DNA of 64,000 nucleotides from NCBI GenBank assembly GCA_021613375.1, contig CM038711.1, positions 19,701,694 through 19,765,693 on the forward strand. Reading direction: 5' to 3'. Origin of the DNA: Megaleporinus macrocephalus. Lineage: Eukaryota > Chordata > Actinopteri > Characiformes > Anostomidae. The stretch's first letter is position 1, and every line of letters begins with the position of its first letter. The translations under genes were made by a program, and so were the position numbers. Of the stretch, positions 24,624-42,196 are shown in pieces. A model generated the notes under the pieces. The model searched no databases, had not been told where the DNA came from, and was given only the letters and a program-made list of their open reading frames with translations.

Positions 24624-26849
24624 AGCTTAACTACACTGATATTAACTAGTTTATGGCTGCTGTTGAAGTGTTTGTTTCAAATACTGACGGAAAATATGAA
24701 TACAAAGAATATAAAGAGCTGTGAATAAGGTTATTTCTATCACTGTCGCTCGTTTACACGCCCACTGTTTATGAATCGTCTTAAAATCCACGTTTCACTG
24801 AACAGCGAACTAACTAGCTATCAGTGTCCGCCAGGTGAAGTTAGCCGGGTGTGTTTGCCATAATTGTTTATAAATCCGTGTTACATGAGAAAATCTTCAC
24901 ACAGACTACTTACTGATTCTCTCTGTATATGATGTACTTTAAATAGCCCTCATGTTTACTGTTAGAGGCGTTTAGCCATAATATTGTCCCAACTTCACAG
25001 TACAGGAAAAAACGGTGCAGCGCGAGCAGCATGATATGATATGATTGGCTATGATTGATATAAGAGGTGTGATTTGATTGGCTAAGCCAAGCGTTACACT
25101 CCTCCAAGTGCAGCACTGCTATCACAGTGTTATATCGCTAATATATCGATACCATTCACGGTATAAAAGGAAATTAGTTGTGAGTTCTACACTAAAAGCA
25201 TGCAAAAACAGTGAATATTAAAATATTAAAAGCCTTTAAATTACTCTCAGATAAAATGCCTCATAAACAGAGGCAGCGTGGTCGGTACCAGGTTTCTACT
25301 ATATATTCAGTTTATTGCTTAAAGAAGACACCTGGTATCAGTTCTGTCACCTAAGAACTGATTCTGCAAACTAAATAGCAGCTACAAGCTCAAAAGTACT
25401 GATATTTTAGTAGTAATCTGCTTCTCCTCCAGGTGAGTAAAGAAAGGATTTTATTAAAATGTACAAAGGAGCTTCCTCTTGCTTTTACAAGCAGAGATTG
25501 GTCATATGAGAGAAAACACTAACTTACTTTGGATAACAATTTTTTCATCAATGTCTTGAACATTCTCTCTTTTAATATGCAAATAACTCCATATAAATGT
25601 CTTTTCTGGCTTCTCTCGTTATGATCTCTCTGTTAGTGCAGACTATGAGGTGACTCATGAGTTCTCAGGAAGGTCCTGGAAACTCAGATTAAACCAGATA
25701 AAAGCACCTTAACTGTAAATACATTGTGACAACATGCTGTTTTGGTGCCCACAACACAGTCACCATGTCAAAATGTAATTTCTCAGAAAGTTGTGATAAT
25801 GTTATCTGAGAACATAGTGGTAATGTTGTCATTATGGTGTCAGAACATCCTAGAATGCTACATATGTTCCATTATGTCTGCATGGAAATCTACAGAAGCT
25901 GCCAGCAGATAGTCATAATACCATAAAACTTAGTAGTAACATTGTCACAACATTGCTCAGGCAGCGTAAAACCACACCTTTTGACAACACCGTGGCAACA
26001 CTGTAAGAAAGTGGACAACATTATGACCACATTGTGTGTTTGCTGGAAGACAGAAAAGATGTGTAATCAAGACAGCTAACATGTCAGTGCTGGGAAGGGA
26101 GCACCTCATGAACATCCATGGAAATACAAGGCTGTCAGACACAGTCCACCTCCAATCTGAAAATCAGTTCTTCATTTATGTACAGCAACTCCCAGAGACA
26201 CAGAGACCTGATGAGTCAGGATTTACTGCTGTGTCAAAACCTCCTTCGCTCATGCAGAGCGAGCGCTACCCACTCAATTCTACTAAAACTACTGGAATGG
26301 AAATGAAAGGCCTCAAGGGCACAGTTATCAGATACTATTCCTTCAAGCAGGGACACTCCAAGAGAGCAGCAGTCCAGCCCACCACATAGCTGCACTACCA
26401 GCCCATGTTCAGTGTCTACACATTCTACCATTAAAGTTAGCTGTTTGGCTAATGTCTTCATCACATCTTATTTACTGTTCAAGAGTCAGTAACGACTCAT
26501 TCCACTAGTATTTTATGATCAGTATGTGGAGAAATATTACTGTTTATAAAGTCTGTTTATCCGGTTTACTGGAGAGTTTGAAGTGTGAACAGTATTCTTT
26601 TCTGAGCATGTAGTTTATATCAGCACTACAGAACACTGACCAACTTGATGTTTCACTACAGAGCATCAGCCCCGCTGAACCAGTGCAGAGCAGTATAAGA
26701 AATGCTGAACAAAAAAGTGTTCAGTATTATAGACTTGACACATACCTAGTTTATAATTGTTTTGTTTTTTTTGTTTTTTTAATCAACAGTTTTAATTGAC
26801 CGCTAACAACTGCTCCAAGACACCACAAGCGAAAACATCCTATCCTGGT
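24624..26849. other. No gene recognised between the hAT element and the fan1 3' end
   Basis: In human, MTMR10 lies tail to tail with FAN1. I looked for its last exons here on the plus strand and saw none. The 117-codon plus frame 26036-26389 has no recognisable motif. Confidence 0.5.
25690..26060. repeat. Diverged repeat rich in ACATTGTGACAACA-type blocks
   Basis: Variants of ACATTGTGACAACATG, AATGTTGTCATTATGG and TAACATTGTCACAACATTG occur in both orientations over about 370 bp, giving an internally palindromic character. Probably an old non-autonomous element; not classified. Confidence 0.45.
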
Positions 26850-27189
26850 TTTATTTTCTTGTACAAAATTGTTAAACAATACTGTCAGAGATATTCTTAA
26901 ATTTATCGTACATATTATTTAATCCTAGTTTTTTTTACATCCAACATCAAATGCATTCCTTTTATAACAAACAGACATAAAAATAGCTTAATAGGCCACC
27001 ATGAGAATGTGATTTGGACAATAAGTAGTAATTGCACAGTTGATTCTACTAGAAATGTATGTACCAATGTAGTGCATTAGAACGTGCCCAGAAGAAGCAC
27101 TGAAGAGCTACTGAGCTAAAATTAGGAAAAAGCCACACAGGACATTTTCTTCTGGCTTTGAGGTCCAACTGCGAAACTCCGTAATCCAG
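26850..27189 (-). other. fan1: Probable fan1 3' UTR and poly(A) signal
   Basis: AT-rich sequence follows the fan1 stop. The reverse complement of 26850-26855 is AATAAA, a plausible poly(A) signal about 335 nt past the stop. No other gene is recognisable here. The boundary is inferred. Confidence 0.4.
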
Positions 27190-34167
<6,978 letters not shown>

Positions 34168-34397
34168 ATTTATTCACATTCCTTGGAAGACAAACTCTGT
34201 AGAAGTCTTGAACCTGGAGAGGTTTAGGGGAACCTAGCGCTACAGCCTGGTTTCTGAACCTATGAAAGCAGACATACAAATTTAGTAATGTTCTGTAGTT
34301 AGAGTAGTCATGCTTTTAATTAATTATTTTAAATTTTATCAGACAAAATATTTCTTTAAATGTGTGCACAAATAAGGGGCACACATTAGTTGTAATA

Positions 34398-35066
34398 CAG
34401 CTCCATTTCAGAAAAAGTTGATGGAATATCAAAAAATATTTTTTTGCATATGGAATATGCAAAAAAAAATTTATTCAATAATTGAATTTACTTTGACTTT
34501 TATTTCACTATAGACAGCATGAGCTAGGGTCTGTCATAGTATGGGGTCTTTGCGTCAGTGCCCTTGGCATTAATGCAGAAAAGCACATTGAGGTCCTCAA
34601 GAAAACACATGTTGTCCACGGACATCCTCCATTTTTCAACTGGACAATGCAAAACCACGTGCTGCACACGTTACAAAAGAAGAGGGTACAGGTACTGAAC
34701 AGACAAGCCCCCAACAGAAAATGTGTGGAGAATTTGGAAACGAAAAACATAATGACGAGCCCTAACACTAACCGCTGTACACCTTAAGACATGTTTGTAG
34801 AAAAAATAGGAAGTAACACCTGAAACTTCATCGCCTTGTATCCTCCGTGCCAAAATGTGTTTAAAGTGTTGTGACATGGAATGGCAACAATACAAGGTAG
34901 TCAATGCTTTACTGGAATGCTTTTTTGGAATGTGTTGCAGGCCTAAATTGCAGGAATTTATGTATATTATTAAAAATGAAAGCTGCTCAGACAAAACATC
35001 TTGGATTCATACTGTCTGGAATGAAATAAAAGACTTACAGTTCCAACCTGGTCTGATTTGGGGTTG
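34398..35066 (+). mobile_element. Decayed Tc1/IS630-like DNA transposon between fan1 5' exons
   Basis: The ends are TA-flanked (34396-34397 and 35067-35068). The left end CAGCTCCATTTCAGAAAAAG and the right end, reversed, CAACCCCAAATCAGACCAGG form degenerate terminal inverted repeats. The inside has the common teleost block around TTTTTTGGAATGTGTTGCAGG. A fragment of transposase-like sequence on the plus strand (about 34530-34680) includes a CTGGACAATGCAAAACCACG stretch typical of DDE transposases. Superfamily assigned by resemblance only. Confidence 0.7.
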
Positions 35067-35264
35067 TAGGCAACAACCAGAACATTACATGAACCAGTAT
35101 TTGACAGCTGTTTAGTTCAATGCACATAATTCATACTCAAAATGGTAAAGCCATAACAAACTATCTAACTCTTTTACACATAGTGAGATTACATTGATCT
35201 AATTACAATCAAAAACTATTGAAACCTCGCTAGGTTATAACGCCCAAAGTGATTCATGCATTAC

Positions 35265-35358
35265 CTTCCCTCTCCTGACCTCTCCTGGGCACATTTGTAA
35301 ATTTGCTCCAACACTCATCTGAAACAGAGGGACTCTCATCAGAGGGCTGCAGAGTGTC
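35265..35358 (-). other. fan1: Candidate untranslated upstream exon of fan1
   Basis: A 94-nt block has a good acceptor (AT-rich tract, then ATTAG) before 35358 and a donor (GGGAAG/gtaatg) after 35265. It lies between the probable promoter and the first coding exon. Spliced to 34259 it carries one upstream ATG frame of 36 codons, beginning in this exon and ending with TAA before the fan1 ATG. It could instead be a chance exon-like pattern. Confidence 0.4.
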
Positions 35359-36095
35359 CTAATAAATTCAAAATAAATACATAAATCATTGTAGTTAGTT
35401 TTTAATGAAACTTATCAAATTAAAATTTAAACAAACTTAATGACAACTCTGATACCATCCCAACAACTTCAAGGCCAACAGCTTTGGAAATCTGGCACTC
35501 TGCAAGCATAACAAACACACCCTGGTCTATTCAGAAATCAGCCATGCTACGGCTTGTTTAAGATTAATTATATATTTAAATGTTGCCTGTAGCAAGAATA
35601 GAACACGTGCGTGGTCTAAAACCACATTTGATTTCAAGGATAAACAGTAGCTACCTGGCTAATTATCAAGGAATGCAATCCAGGTTCCTTGTATTTACTT
35701 TGTTTTATTAATTCACACCGTGAAATGTAACCCTTACATATCAACCTAAAAAGCAGATTTTGGTTTCAAACATTCAATCAGGTGATCTGCTGATTAGACT
35801 AAAAACCTATGCACACATAGAACATACTGGTACTTTAAGCTAGTAGACTTGGGGCTGCCAGCACTAGGACTGCAAACTGCTGGCACAACTCTTAAGTGAA
35901 TGTGTTATTCTGCACCCAACATCAACTGCAGTTTTGGTGTTCTCTTAAACTAAATGAACGAGAACCATGTCCATTTGTATTGTGATAGGATTTAAAAACT
36001 GCTGACAGACTTCAGTTTGAAAGATCCGTTAGCAAAAGCCTCAAACACACAACTGACAATGCTTGTGGCGAGAGAACAATTTTTAAAGAAGTCTG

Positions 36096-37790
36096 TCAAC
36101 TGTAATTGAGAACTTCAAAAATGAAGGAGGATGTCACTGATAAAAAAGAGCCTCCAGAACCACAGAGGCAGGAACACCACATTGAGGCCTTCTTCAAAAA
36201 AAGGCAGTCCTTGCAAGTAAATGAACCATCATCATCATTAACCGCACCAGTTTCTTTTCCCCAACTTTCATGAAACCAGTTGTGGCAAACAAAACAAGCA
36301 ATCCAGTTCTCCATCTGTTTTAAATCCCTGCTCTGACCATACATTCTCCCGCAGACAGCACATACGTCTCAGTTTTCTGAGTTTTCACTTTGCACTTGTT
36401 TCTTGAATTTTGTTTTGGTCTTTCTGGTAACATGCTGCTTAGTAGCAGCGTGGAAACAAGGATGTATAGATGTATTGTCTGGCTTTGCACAATCAGTAGT
36501 TAATAGTATATCAGCATTGCTTGTTCCTGCCTCATCCACTTCAACTTCACAGACAGATATAGATGGTATTACAATTTCAACCAAGTGAGCCATAAGGAGC
36601 AGATTGCTGGACAGGGCCTGAAACGGCTTGCTGCTGTGCAACTGGGGGATGAGGATTCTGTTCCTGCACCAGCGCTGTAGTAGAGAGTGGGTTATCTAAA
36701 GAGCTGATGAAGCTGGTATAAAGTGGACATAATCCGGTTTCACCAAAGCCTGCTTGGGCAGCTTGAGCTGTAGCTGATTTCAGCCAAACTTTCATAAACA
36801 CAGAAAAAAAGTCCTTCTTCGGAATTGGCTAGTAAAGTTCTTGCCTTCCAGACTCCAGTCATGTTTTAGGATTTTAAACAGTGCTCTCTGAGTTGGCTGC
36901 AAAAAGTGTTTGGTATAAACAGGAAAGCGAACAACATGCACACCGTGGCTCATCATTTCGCTGAGAAAGTCAAGACTAAAGACGTGACAGATGTCACCTT
37001 CTACAAGTACTACATGTGGTCTGGGATCATCTTTCAGAAGCACCGCTACAAACCGCTTGCCCCAGTCCAGAAAGAGGTCTGAGCTGATCTGTCCATTATC
37101 TGTCATTTGGCCTTCGTCTGGTTGCTTTTAAAAACCATTTGCATTGGGCCATACTCACCCGCTGCATTCACACTAGCAAAGACGGTAGCAGCTATTGCCT
37201 CATAACATAGACTTCTGTGTTTGTGGGGATTGGATTTTGATGGAGCTTTGCTTTATCTGTCGTTGATGCCCAGACCGTTCAAAATTAACTCACAGTCCTT
37301 GAACCACGTCCTCAACACAACAGGCTTTAAACAGGCTGCCCTGACAGCAGTAACTGATTCAGCCTTCGTAAGACTAAGGCCCGGGTTTCTCTTCAGGAAG
37401 CTCTCAAACCAGTAGTAGCCTGCTCTCCTCTTGGTTTGATTTGGCGAACTGGAAAGCCAAATTCTGAACCTCTACTTTGCTAATGGGAAACCCAGTCTTC
37501 ACCAGACTCCTAATAAGCTCAGCTAACATCGCCTCACTGTCTTGTGAAATCATGGGGTTTCTCCCAAAGGCTTTTGTCCATAACTCTTAACCATTCCCTT
37601 CACTCGACGGTGCAGGGTTGACTTGGGTACGTTCCACTCTCGTGCCAAAAGTCTTAAGTGTGCACTTGCTCACTATTCAGTTTGAGTGCTCCCTTCAATC
37701 TTTCCTCACTCCACTGGTTGGACTTTCTCCTTTTGTCCTGCTGAGGGCTTGCTGTCTCGGGACAAGAGCTGTCTTCTCTCTAGCTGCACT
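36096..37790 (-). pseudogene. Decayed pogo/Tigger-like transposase gene with PHD-like tail
   Basis: Reading down the minus strand in shifting frames there are, in order: a psq/CENPB-type helix-turn-helix region (about 37780-37560) with LAREWNVPKSTL; a second HTH with AGYYWFESFLKRNPGLSL (about 37430-37370); a DDE_1 core (about 37106-36800) with VVLVEGDICHVF and an HFLQPTQRALFKILKHDW block equivalent to the usual HxLQPLD motif; a GFGETGLCPL motif (about 36750) like the GFxxTGIxPx of pogo transposases; and a cysteine-rich segment (about 36330-36200) with IACFVCHNWFHESW and FTCKDC, resembling a PHD finger. Several stops and frame changes interrupt it. It lies in fan1 intron 1 in the same direction as fan1. 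No terminal repeats were located. Confidence 0.8.
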
Positions 37791-38208
37791 CCATCAGGAC
37801 CTTAAATACAACTTAAAACATCCTAAACCATCTTCCTGTCACTCTCTTCTACAGAACAACAATCAGCATGACCTCACACTGTTCACACAGAGAACGCTGA
37901 TATGGGACTCATGAACTTGGTAAAGTAGTAACCTGCACCCTCAGTGACCGTTTATCTGCAGTCAGGAACCAGACCAGTCCTGCGCTGTCCCACTTCTGCT
38001 GATGGCTCACTTCACCTCACTAGAATGAAAAGTCTGAGCCACAATTAAGTGTGTTTATGATCAGCTGTGCACTTTATAGATGGACGGAGTTCGTGAACAT
38101 GAATTCCACATACCAGCTCCATTCAAGAAAAGGCTAGTTGTGTTTTATATTCTAGTTATTTTCTAGTCTTCGTCGTGAAAGTGACTTCTTCCTCCACACA
38201 CACAGACA

Positions 38209-38313
38209 TGAACAGATATAAACAGTTATGAACAGATATAAACAGTTATGAACAGATATAAACAGTTATGAACAGACATGAACAGATATAAACAGATATG
38301 AACAGATTTAAAC
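38209..38313 (+). repeat. Minisatellite of about 10/20-bp units (AACAGATATA / AACAGTTATG)
   Basis: At least nine near-identical 10-bp half units starting with AACAG follow head to tail. A 20-bp higher-order period (AACAGATATA plus AACAGTTATG) repeats three times, followed by degenerate units. It lies just downstream of the proposed fan1 exon 1. Confidence 0.9.
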
Positions 38314-38439
38314 AGACGGTTCTGTAGCGGTAGGTTAGCTACGCTGTAGCGCTGAGATTAACGTTACACACACAACCGATTACTGTTTCACCAAAAACTG
38401 AGCCACTTGTTCTCGACATCAAATTCTCCGCTACAGAAC

Positions 38440-38640
38440 AGCCGCCGGGCCGCGTGTGCTGCTGCTGCTGCTGCTGCTGCTAATCTTAAAGCTTTTCTGA
38501 ACACTGACATACCAGATAAAGAGAAACAGGACCTTCAGTCAGTCAGTCAGAGTCTCCATTAACATAGGAGCCGGAGGACCCTGTGACGATAGACGTTAGC
38601 GCCAAAACAACGTCATGCGTCATTACCGCGTTTTGTTTTT
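38440..38640 (-). promoter_or_regulatory. fan1: Probable fan1 promoter and first exon, with E2F- and CRE-like sites
   Basis: This is a CpG-richer patch in AT-rich surroundings. On the minus strand it shows TTTTGGCGC (complement of 38599-38607), an E2F-type site usual for S-phase repair genes, and a TGACGCATGACG block (38611-38624) resembling AP-1/CRE half sites. A good donor, ATCTG/gtatgt, follows 38513, so a short non-coding exon 1 could lie about 38513-38580. Position and strand fit fan1; the assignment is inferred. Confidence 0.45.
38458..38481 (+). repeat. (CTG)8 triplet repeat; reads as CAG on the fan1 strand
   Basis: Eight uninterrupted CTG/GCT units, directly after a GC-rich block. 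On the fan1 sense strand it is a CAG repeat about 30 nt inside the proposed first intron, or within exon 1 if the donor lies elsewhere. Confidence 0.97.
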
Positions 38641-38741
38641 CAAAATAAGAGTCTCCTTAACTTGCTAGTCACTACAGTTTTTTTAGTGCAGTGTACATAC
38701 TTCATGTATAACATACTTGAAATATATTATATCTGAAAAAT

Positions 38742-38773
38742 CAAATAATAATAATAATATTAATATTATTATT

Positions 38774-38807
<34 letters not shown>

Positions 38808-38823
38808 TAATTATAATAATAAA
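38742..38823. repeat. AAT/ATT triplet tract with inverted halves
   Basis: AATAATAAT runs into ATTATTATT and back to AATAATAAT, a low-complexity region able to form hairpins. It lies between the fan1 promoter and the cbfb 3' end. Confidence 0.95.
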
Positions 38824-39089
38824 TATATATAATGCTTGCCTTAATACCACACAATGCTACAGACAGAGATAAATCCAGTTACACTTTATGACTTTTTCAT
38901 CATCCACATGTGGTTGAAGTATGTATATGTATTTATGCACAACAGGTCACTTTATCTCAACCTATGTCACGCGGACATTGCACTTCAGCTCTGTAGATTA
39001 TTTACTGGCTCATAGAAACATCTACTGCACTGTTCTAACAAGCTATTTAGCTATTATTTATAGCTATTTATTCTTTGTATTCTGTTTCC

Positions 39090-39138
<49 letters not shown>

Positions 39139-39380
39139 ATTATTGTACAAAACCTTGTATCAAAGAAAAAAATGAAAATTAGAAAATAGCACAATATTCA
39201 TTAGAAAATATGGACTAATGGACTAAAATCACTTCGAAAAAGTTCCAATGACTTATGTTACAAAAAAAACTAGTTTTGTGCATGTTTTCTGAAAAAAAAC
39301 AACAACATTTCTTTAGATTTTTCTCAGTCTTTTACTTTTCTGAAACAGTACCACAACAAAAGAGTGAGGTTTGTTAAAAG
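38824..39380. other. Short intergenic gap between the cbfb 3' end and the fan1 promoter
   Basis: AT-rich with a CTAT microsatellite; no gene seen. Confidence 0.5.
39091..39138. repeat. (CTAT)n microsatellite
   Basis: Twelve CTAT units, uninterrupted. Confidence 0.98.
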
Positions 39381-42127
39381 TTTATTTAGAAACAAGTCAA
39401 ACATAACACTTCAGTTAACAGTCCTCCCCACTTAAAATGCCAAAAAAATAAAATAAAATAAACCTAGAAAAGCATTCCTAATTCCTTAGGGAATTTGGAG
39501 GAAAAGGTAAGCAATACAAACACAGAAATACACGTTTCTTCATAGCGTGACCTGAAAATGAAAAGGCAATCCTGCATCAATAACTTAAAGATAATTATGA
39601 AAATAAACCATTTATTTAAAAAAATGAAATGTGAGAAAATCCACTCCCTGGTGTGTACCTTGCCTTAATGCCAGCATTAAGTAAAAAGATGATGCAGAAT
39701 CTTACGGGACCAGCAATGATATTTTTGACACACAGCACAAGACACACCTGGAAAGGGGGGGGGGGCTGTCAGAGGGTTTCCTATTTTCTGCTAGATAGTA
39801 CAATGAAATTTCATAGTGAAACAGTAACACCAACTCTACTTAGGCCATTCATTTCTCTGTCTGAATTGTATGAAAAAATATCGGGCCTCCAAGGTGACCT
39901 CTCACTCCTTGTCTCTGATCATTTGGTGGTAAAAATGTCCATTTTAGCAATAAATACCTTAAACAGCACATTCTAATCAACAGCAGCTTCCTTAACGTAG
40001 AGACATCACTGACTTAATACATTATTCTTCTGTCTTTGCAAACATACATCTGCTACAAAACTATTTTTGGTTGTAGCTAGAGGTAGTCTATATTTCATTA
40101 ATAGGCTACATCTTAGACCAATTTAAGACACAAGTTGGGTACCACACTTTTAAACATGGTATGAGCTACTGTCCATGTGCACTCAATGAGGTAATGCAGT
40201 TGCACTTAAAGTATAGATGGTTGAAAACTGAGAGAACAGGTTTTTGTCATTTAGTTACTTGTCTATGATATATATAAGTAACAGACTCAAATCACATTTC
40301 ATTTTCATCCTTATCATTTCAAACAGTATATAGGAGCTCTGCTTCTTCTCACCAGCTTCTCAGCCAACTACTTTCACTTTCCTCTTCCTTTCAAGGGCCT
40401 GTTTGTTTTTCTCCAACAGCACTGAAGTGGAAAGACTGGAGAGATATTACTAAACAGTCAGAACTTACTAACTGTTCCTGAGGCAGTTATACTAAGTACA
40501 CTAAGTAATGATTTTGAAGGTTTACGGGTAAATCCCATTGCTAGTGGCATGGCTGACAGTATAGAGTAGGAGTCGATCCAGACAGATCCTGGAGGTGCTG
40601 CTTATATAACGCTATAGGAGAGAAATGTACCTTCTGAGCTAAAGAAGCCCAACAATCATGCACCTCTCAGTCAGTATGGATCACTGCACACTTACATACT
40701 TTCTCAAATTATACTTAGTGTGTTTTTAAAGCTACATTGATTTTGGGAAACCACCAAGGCCATGCAGGAACACATTCGACGCACTGGGGATGTTTTGGTA
40801 AAAAAGCGTAGACGTACCTATTAATCAAATCACAGTTGCTGTGAAACTGCAATCTGGTTCAAATCCGATCTGTATGTTTTTAATCTCATCTTATTTGCTG
40901 CAAGAAACAATACTGTGAACTTGACCCACTTCTCAACTCCTACACGTATTTTCAACTTTCTTTTGTCCATTCAACAAAAACGCTACAAACATCATCCCAC
41001 TAGTCCTTGAGTAAACCATTCACCCTGTTTTCTTGGATCAAGTGCTTCTGAAACCCGAGGGGGAGAAAACCAGCGTATAGGACAGAATGACGAGGATAAG
41101 AGAGAAAACAGAAGCTAAAAGTGAACGATAGTATTCGGCTGGCATGCAACTTTCTCACTATGTTGCGACTGAACTTAACAGAAAGGTAACGCTGCATATT
41201 AAATCAACTTGAGAGGCTGCAGCACCACAAGGTGGATAGCTGGCCTACATTTTCTGCTCAGGCATAGAAAGAAAGAAAGATCCTGAATCAGAATAAACAT
41301 AAAAAACACAGGGTGACGAAAATTTGGATGATGAAAAAAAAAAGAAGCAAAAAACGAAAAAAAAACTCTTCGCTTCGTTTCACATGGAAGACACTATATG
41401 AGCACAGCTGACCTGAAAACATGCTTCCTGCTGCTCGCTTCGCATTTGAAGTGTGTTCTGACGCACGCTAACAGGAAAAGAATGGAAGACGTTGAAAGCA
41501 CAGGAGATGAGAACGAAAAGCCTTCCTCGTCAACAAGATCAGCAGCTGCTTTATCGTTTTCCGTTTCTGCTACTCTAAAGCACAAGTTCTGTTAGCAACA
41601 TTTACTCCTACGAAAGCACGAGGACACACGAGTTTATATATATATATATAGAAAATAAAAATACAAAAAAAGTAAACATCTTGACTTTCACACAAACAAA
41701 TATGAATAAAATAATAAGAATGCCATTTCATTACAATAGTGCCAAAAAATAAGATATAGCTTGCATAGGGGGATGAAAAAAACATAGGTAGAAACACTTT
41801 GTATACCAAAAGGCAATATGGGGACTTTTTAAAGTATCACATAGTGCAAAACCCCAAGAAGGAACGAGGGAGGGTTCATTAAATTAACTTCTCCCCAACA
41901 CCCACGCCAATACCAGCACTAAACAACCCGCACCCTTCTGCACGTTTAAAGAGGGACCTTTATCAAACGCTCTCCAAACCCCCCCCCCCACCCCACCTCC
42001 CAAAAAACCCAGACAATGTGGACTTTGGTCTCTCGTGTGATCAGCGAATGGGGCGTGAGCGTATGAGATTGCCATGGTGATGGAGATCGTGTGACCCTTT
42101 CCCTGCCCACTTGATTGTTGATTGCCG
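39381..42127 (-). other. cbfb: Probable cbfb 3' UTR
   Basis: From the cbfb stop down to an AATAAA (complement of 39381-39386) there is 2.75 kb without a recognisable coding exon, about the length of the human CBFB 3' UTR as I recall it. It holds poly-A/T runs, a (TA)n tract near 41635-41650 and a C/G-rich tract at 41978-42001. The true end could be at an earlier signal. Confidence 0.45.
41978..42001 (-). other. G-run tract in the cbfb 3' UTR, G-quadruplex-prone in the RNA
   Basis: The plus strand reads a C10 run followed by ACCCCACCTCCC. The cbfb transcript therefore has GGGAGGTGGGGT followed by ten G about 130 nt after the stop, enough G runs for an intramolecular quadruplex. Confidence 0.7.
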
Positions 42128-42196
42128 CTAGCGCATCTTGTGATCATCAGTGTTGCCCATGTTGGAGCCAGGGCTGGGGTCCTGCTGTCGCCTGGG
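42128..42196 (-). CDS. cbfb: cbfb last coding exon 6
   Basis: 69 nt including the TAG stop. It encodes PRRQQDPSPGSNMGNTDDHK-MR. Acceptor GTCTCAG. Human has ARRQQDPSPGSN at this point, so the first residue is Pro instead of Ala (CCC for GCC). The rest of the motif is intact. Confidence 0.93.
   Translation of the reverse strand, partial: PRRQQDPSPGSNMGNTDDHKMR

Noticed and set aside
26036..26389. 117-codon plus-strand frame as a possible MTMR10 last exon
   Set aside because: No myotubularin-like sequence and no convincing acceptor.
38209..38313. Regular spaced repeats as a CRISPR array
   Set aside because: Units are contiguous 10/20-bp repeats without unique spacers; the genome is eukaryotic.
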